This document shows positions 63,801 to 64,000 of a stretch of 64,000 nt of DNA, in pieces (the stretch's first letter is position 1; each line of letters opens with the position of its first letter). Source of the DNA: Saprospiraceae bacterium (lineage in GTDB: Bacteria > Bacteroidota > Bacteroidia > Chitinophagales > Saprospiraceae); assembly GCA_016717265.1 (NCBI GenBank), contig JADKFX010000001.1:930001-994000 (forward strand), read 5' to 3'. Position numbers and translations under genes: made by a program. The notes under the pieces were generated by a model, which was not told the origin of the DNA, ran no database searches, and saw only the letters and a list, made by a program, of their open reading frames with translations.

Positions 63801-64000
63801 AATAGATCCACAATATAATTGTGAGGCCGTTGTAAGTTGGATTTCTCCAACTGCAACAGATCTATGTATAGCGCCAAATATAACTTCAAATATTCCAAGT
63901 GGAGCTGTATTTAGTAAGGGGATCACACGGGTGGTTTATACTGCAACTGATCTTTGCGGTAATTCGGCTACCTGTTGGTTTTTTGTTACGATTACAGATA
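60868..64000 (+). CDS. giant cysteine-rich HYR-repeat surface adhesin, 3' partial
   Basis: The frame is open from ATG 60868 to the window edge (1044 codons seen). The signal peptide is MEKQYYPLLNFLAIAGFFLS, ending NAQVG. Then come six near-identical modules of about 167 residues, each starting CPADFxACPG and running through RTWxAxDP, SCIQxIxLxD, FCPxNIxVQSxDDC, TWPxPxATDxCG, PSGFxFQLG, ATDxCGNTSxCEF and ending VTVEENCC. The second half of each module is a HYR (hyalin) domain. Cysteines recur at fixed positions, implying many disulfides, so the protein is secreted and probably T9SS-exported as a long adhesin; its C-terminus lies outside the window. Confidence 0.9.
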   Translation, partial: MEKQYYPLLNFLAIAGFFLSLSFDLNAQVGRFKNVKPGKLPLDCNTAPVIHCPADFIACPGANTTTDVTKLATAEPGSIECGTPMISYIETLVKNGSCPGSKLLRRVWTATDPNNTNLRSFCIQYISTLDTTAPIFLNCPKDTTILSNSKCTSSYYWTMPWVTDECGNFNVTSSHINGGEFPIGNHTVVITATDACGNSSSCSFHVEVLSNCCNLAPTIVCPADFNACPGSSTNPSVTGTAVARKASENCKEPIVFYIDKTTQTSSCSILIERTWYASDPENNLLSSSCIQIIRLIDNTAPKFTFCPSNIIVQSEDDCTAVVTWPNAIATDNCNQVSLISTIPSGFRFQLGSAAVVFIATDACGNTSKCEFLVTVEENCCKNPPVLNCPADYSACPSTSINPLTTGIAQALAGSPKCGQPIVSFTDDTLHFTNCFVSVNRTWKAVDPNHPNLFASCIQKIILEDKVSPVITFCPANITVQSGDDCTAEVSWPNPLATDQCGPVTITTSVPSGFRFQLGLAAVSVLATDVCGNTSHCEFLVTVEENCCKSNPIIQCPANFESCPGSLTDPTTTGTATAQAGSPKCNQPILNYTDEILQNTNCYTEINRTWTATDPKFSNLKTSCIQKIILRDTQPPSFIFCPPNITVQSDEDCSVNVNWNEPVASDACGRTTITTSILSGSKFQIGVTLVIVTATDECGNASSCQFSVTVEENCCKTIPSIQCPLNFSACPSSSTDPSITGMPVAFPGSPKCKTPLLSFTDEVIQNTDCYKEINRTWTATDPVFANLKASCIQKIILEDKQAPVFTFCPPNITVQSNDDCIAEVNWNNPIATDGCGSVNYTASIPNGSRLQLGITTIHIIATDVCGNTAECEFTITVEENCCNNPPVLFCPADYAACPGSSIDTSITGQASVDPFKPVCAPARLEYRDLILSSDPCRFIISRIWTATNPKNNRVSICTQTIVLEDTDAPLFTSCPPDLTIDPQYNCEAVVSWISPTATDLCIAPNITSNIPSGAVFSKGITRVVYTATDLCGNSATCWFFVTITD
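61021..64000 (+). repeat. tandem coding repeat, 501-bp period
   Basis: The CPADF-type codon block begins at 61021, 61528, 62029, 62530, 63031 and 63532. After the first unit (507 bp) the spacing is exactly 501 bp four times. Units differ in sequence (diverged, not freshly duplicated) but keep length, cysteines and the ATDxCGN and VEENCC blocks. Confidence 0.9.

Noticed and set aside
63543..63926. 127-residue and other antisense frames inside the HYR gene
   Set aside because: They are shadows of the repeated cysteine-coding frame, which is open for over 3 kb on the plus strand.

Overview
The window is AT-rich chromosomal DNA from a member of the Bacteroidota, most likely a Saprospiria/Chitinophagia-type bacterium (lineage inferred from gene content; no 16S is present). 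The evidence for this is: several secreted proteins ending in a type IX secretion (T9SS) sorting domain with a PNP motif; promoters of the Bacteroidota form TTG-N19-21-TAnnTTTG instead of -35/-10 boxes; almost no Shine-Dalgarno sequences; Rho with a long Asn-rich insertion; a bifunctional FtcD fusion; and HYR-type repeat adhesins. It contains mostly core and metabolic genes interleaved with secreted and lipid-anchored proteins. No phage, insertion sequence, CRISPR array or rRNA operon was seen.

Layout. 0-4.6 kb: the 3' end of a T9SS Ig/PKD-type protein, two lipoproteins, a secreted ankyrin protein and a small secreted protein. 4.6-11.0 kb: housekeeping genes (frr, a YugP-type peptidase, serS, rho with a structured leader, rpmH, rnpA, a CvfB-like S1 protein). 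11.4-19.8 kb: Bacteroidota-type hypotheticals, a DUF7619-like T9SS protein, an intergenic stretch with two inverted palindromic repeat elements, and a cytochrome c/copper monooxygenase beside a thioredoxin-like protein. 19.8-25.6 kb: ftcD, a sugar permease, a probable outer-membrane barrel, a macro-domain protein and a small acidic protein. 25.8-31.8 kb: a divergent four-helix-bundle (S23-type) protein, a DnaE2-like polymerase, an acetyltransferase, and a lipoprotein paired with a membrane-anchored PLD-like protein. 32-37.7 kb: OsmC, aroA, hydrolases, isoaspartyl peptidase, trmB and tRNA-Val(TAC). 38.4-42.6 kb: T9SS M1 aminopeptidase, Hsp20 and PepD. 42.8-51.6 kb: a redox/metal region (Fe-S mini-protein, exported pirin, DUF2892 protein, catalase divergent from OxyR with a recognisable OxyR operator, P-type cation ATPase, NRAMP-like transporter). 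51.9-60.1 kb: a three-gene ABC efflux operon, a lipoprotein, and a galK / S37 peptidase / lysA run. 60.9 kb to the end: the start of a giant cysteine-rich HYR adhesin built of exact 501-bp repeats that continues past the window.

How the parts work together. Secretion and surface display is the main theme: four proteins carry a T9SS C-terminal domain and the HYR protein is probably a fifth. The second theme is oxidative and metal stress, where OxyR, catalase, pirin, the Fe-S protein, the ATPase and the NRAMP-like transporter sit within 9 kb. The items most worth a second look are the katA-oxyR operator, the NRAMP-like protein lacking canonical metal ligands, the rho leader hairpin, an alpha/beta hydrolase with its nucleophile serine replaced, the split copper-monooxygenase/redoxin pair, the 501-bp adhesin repeats with their repeated leader motifs, and the compositional break inside dnaE2.
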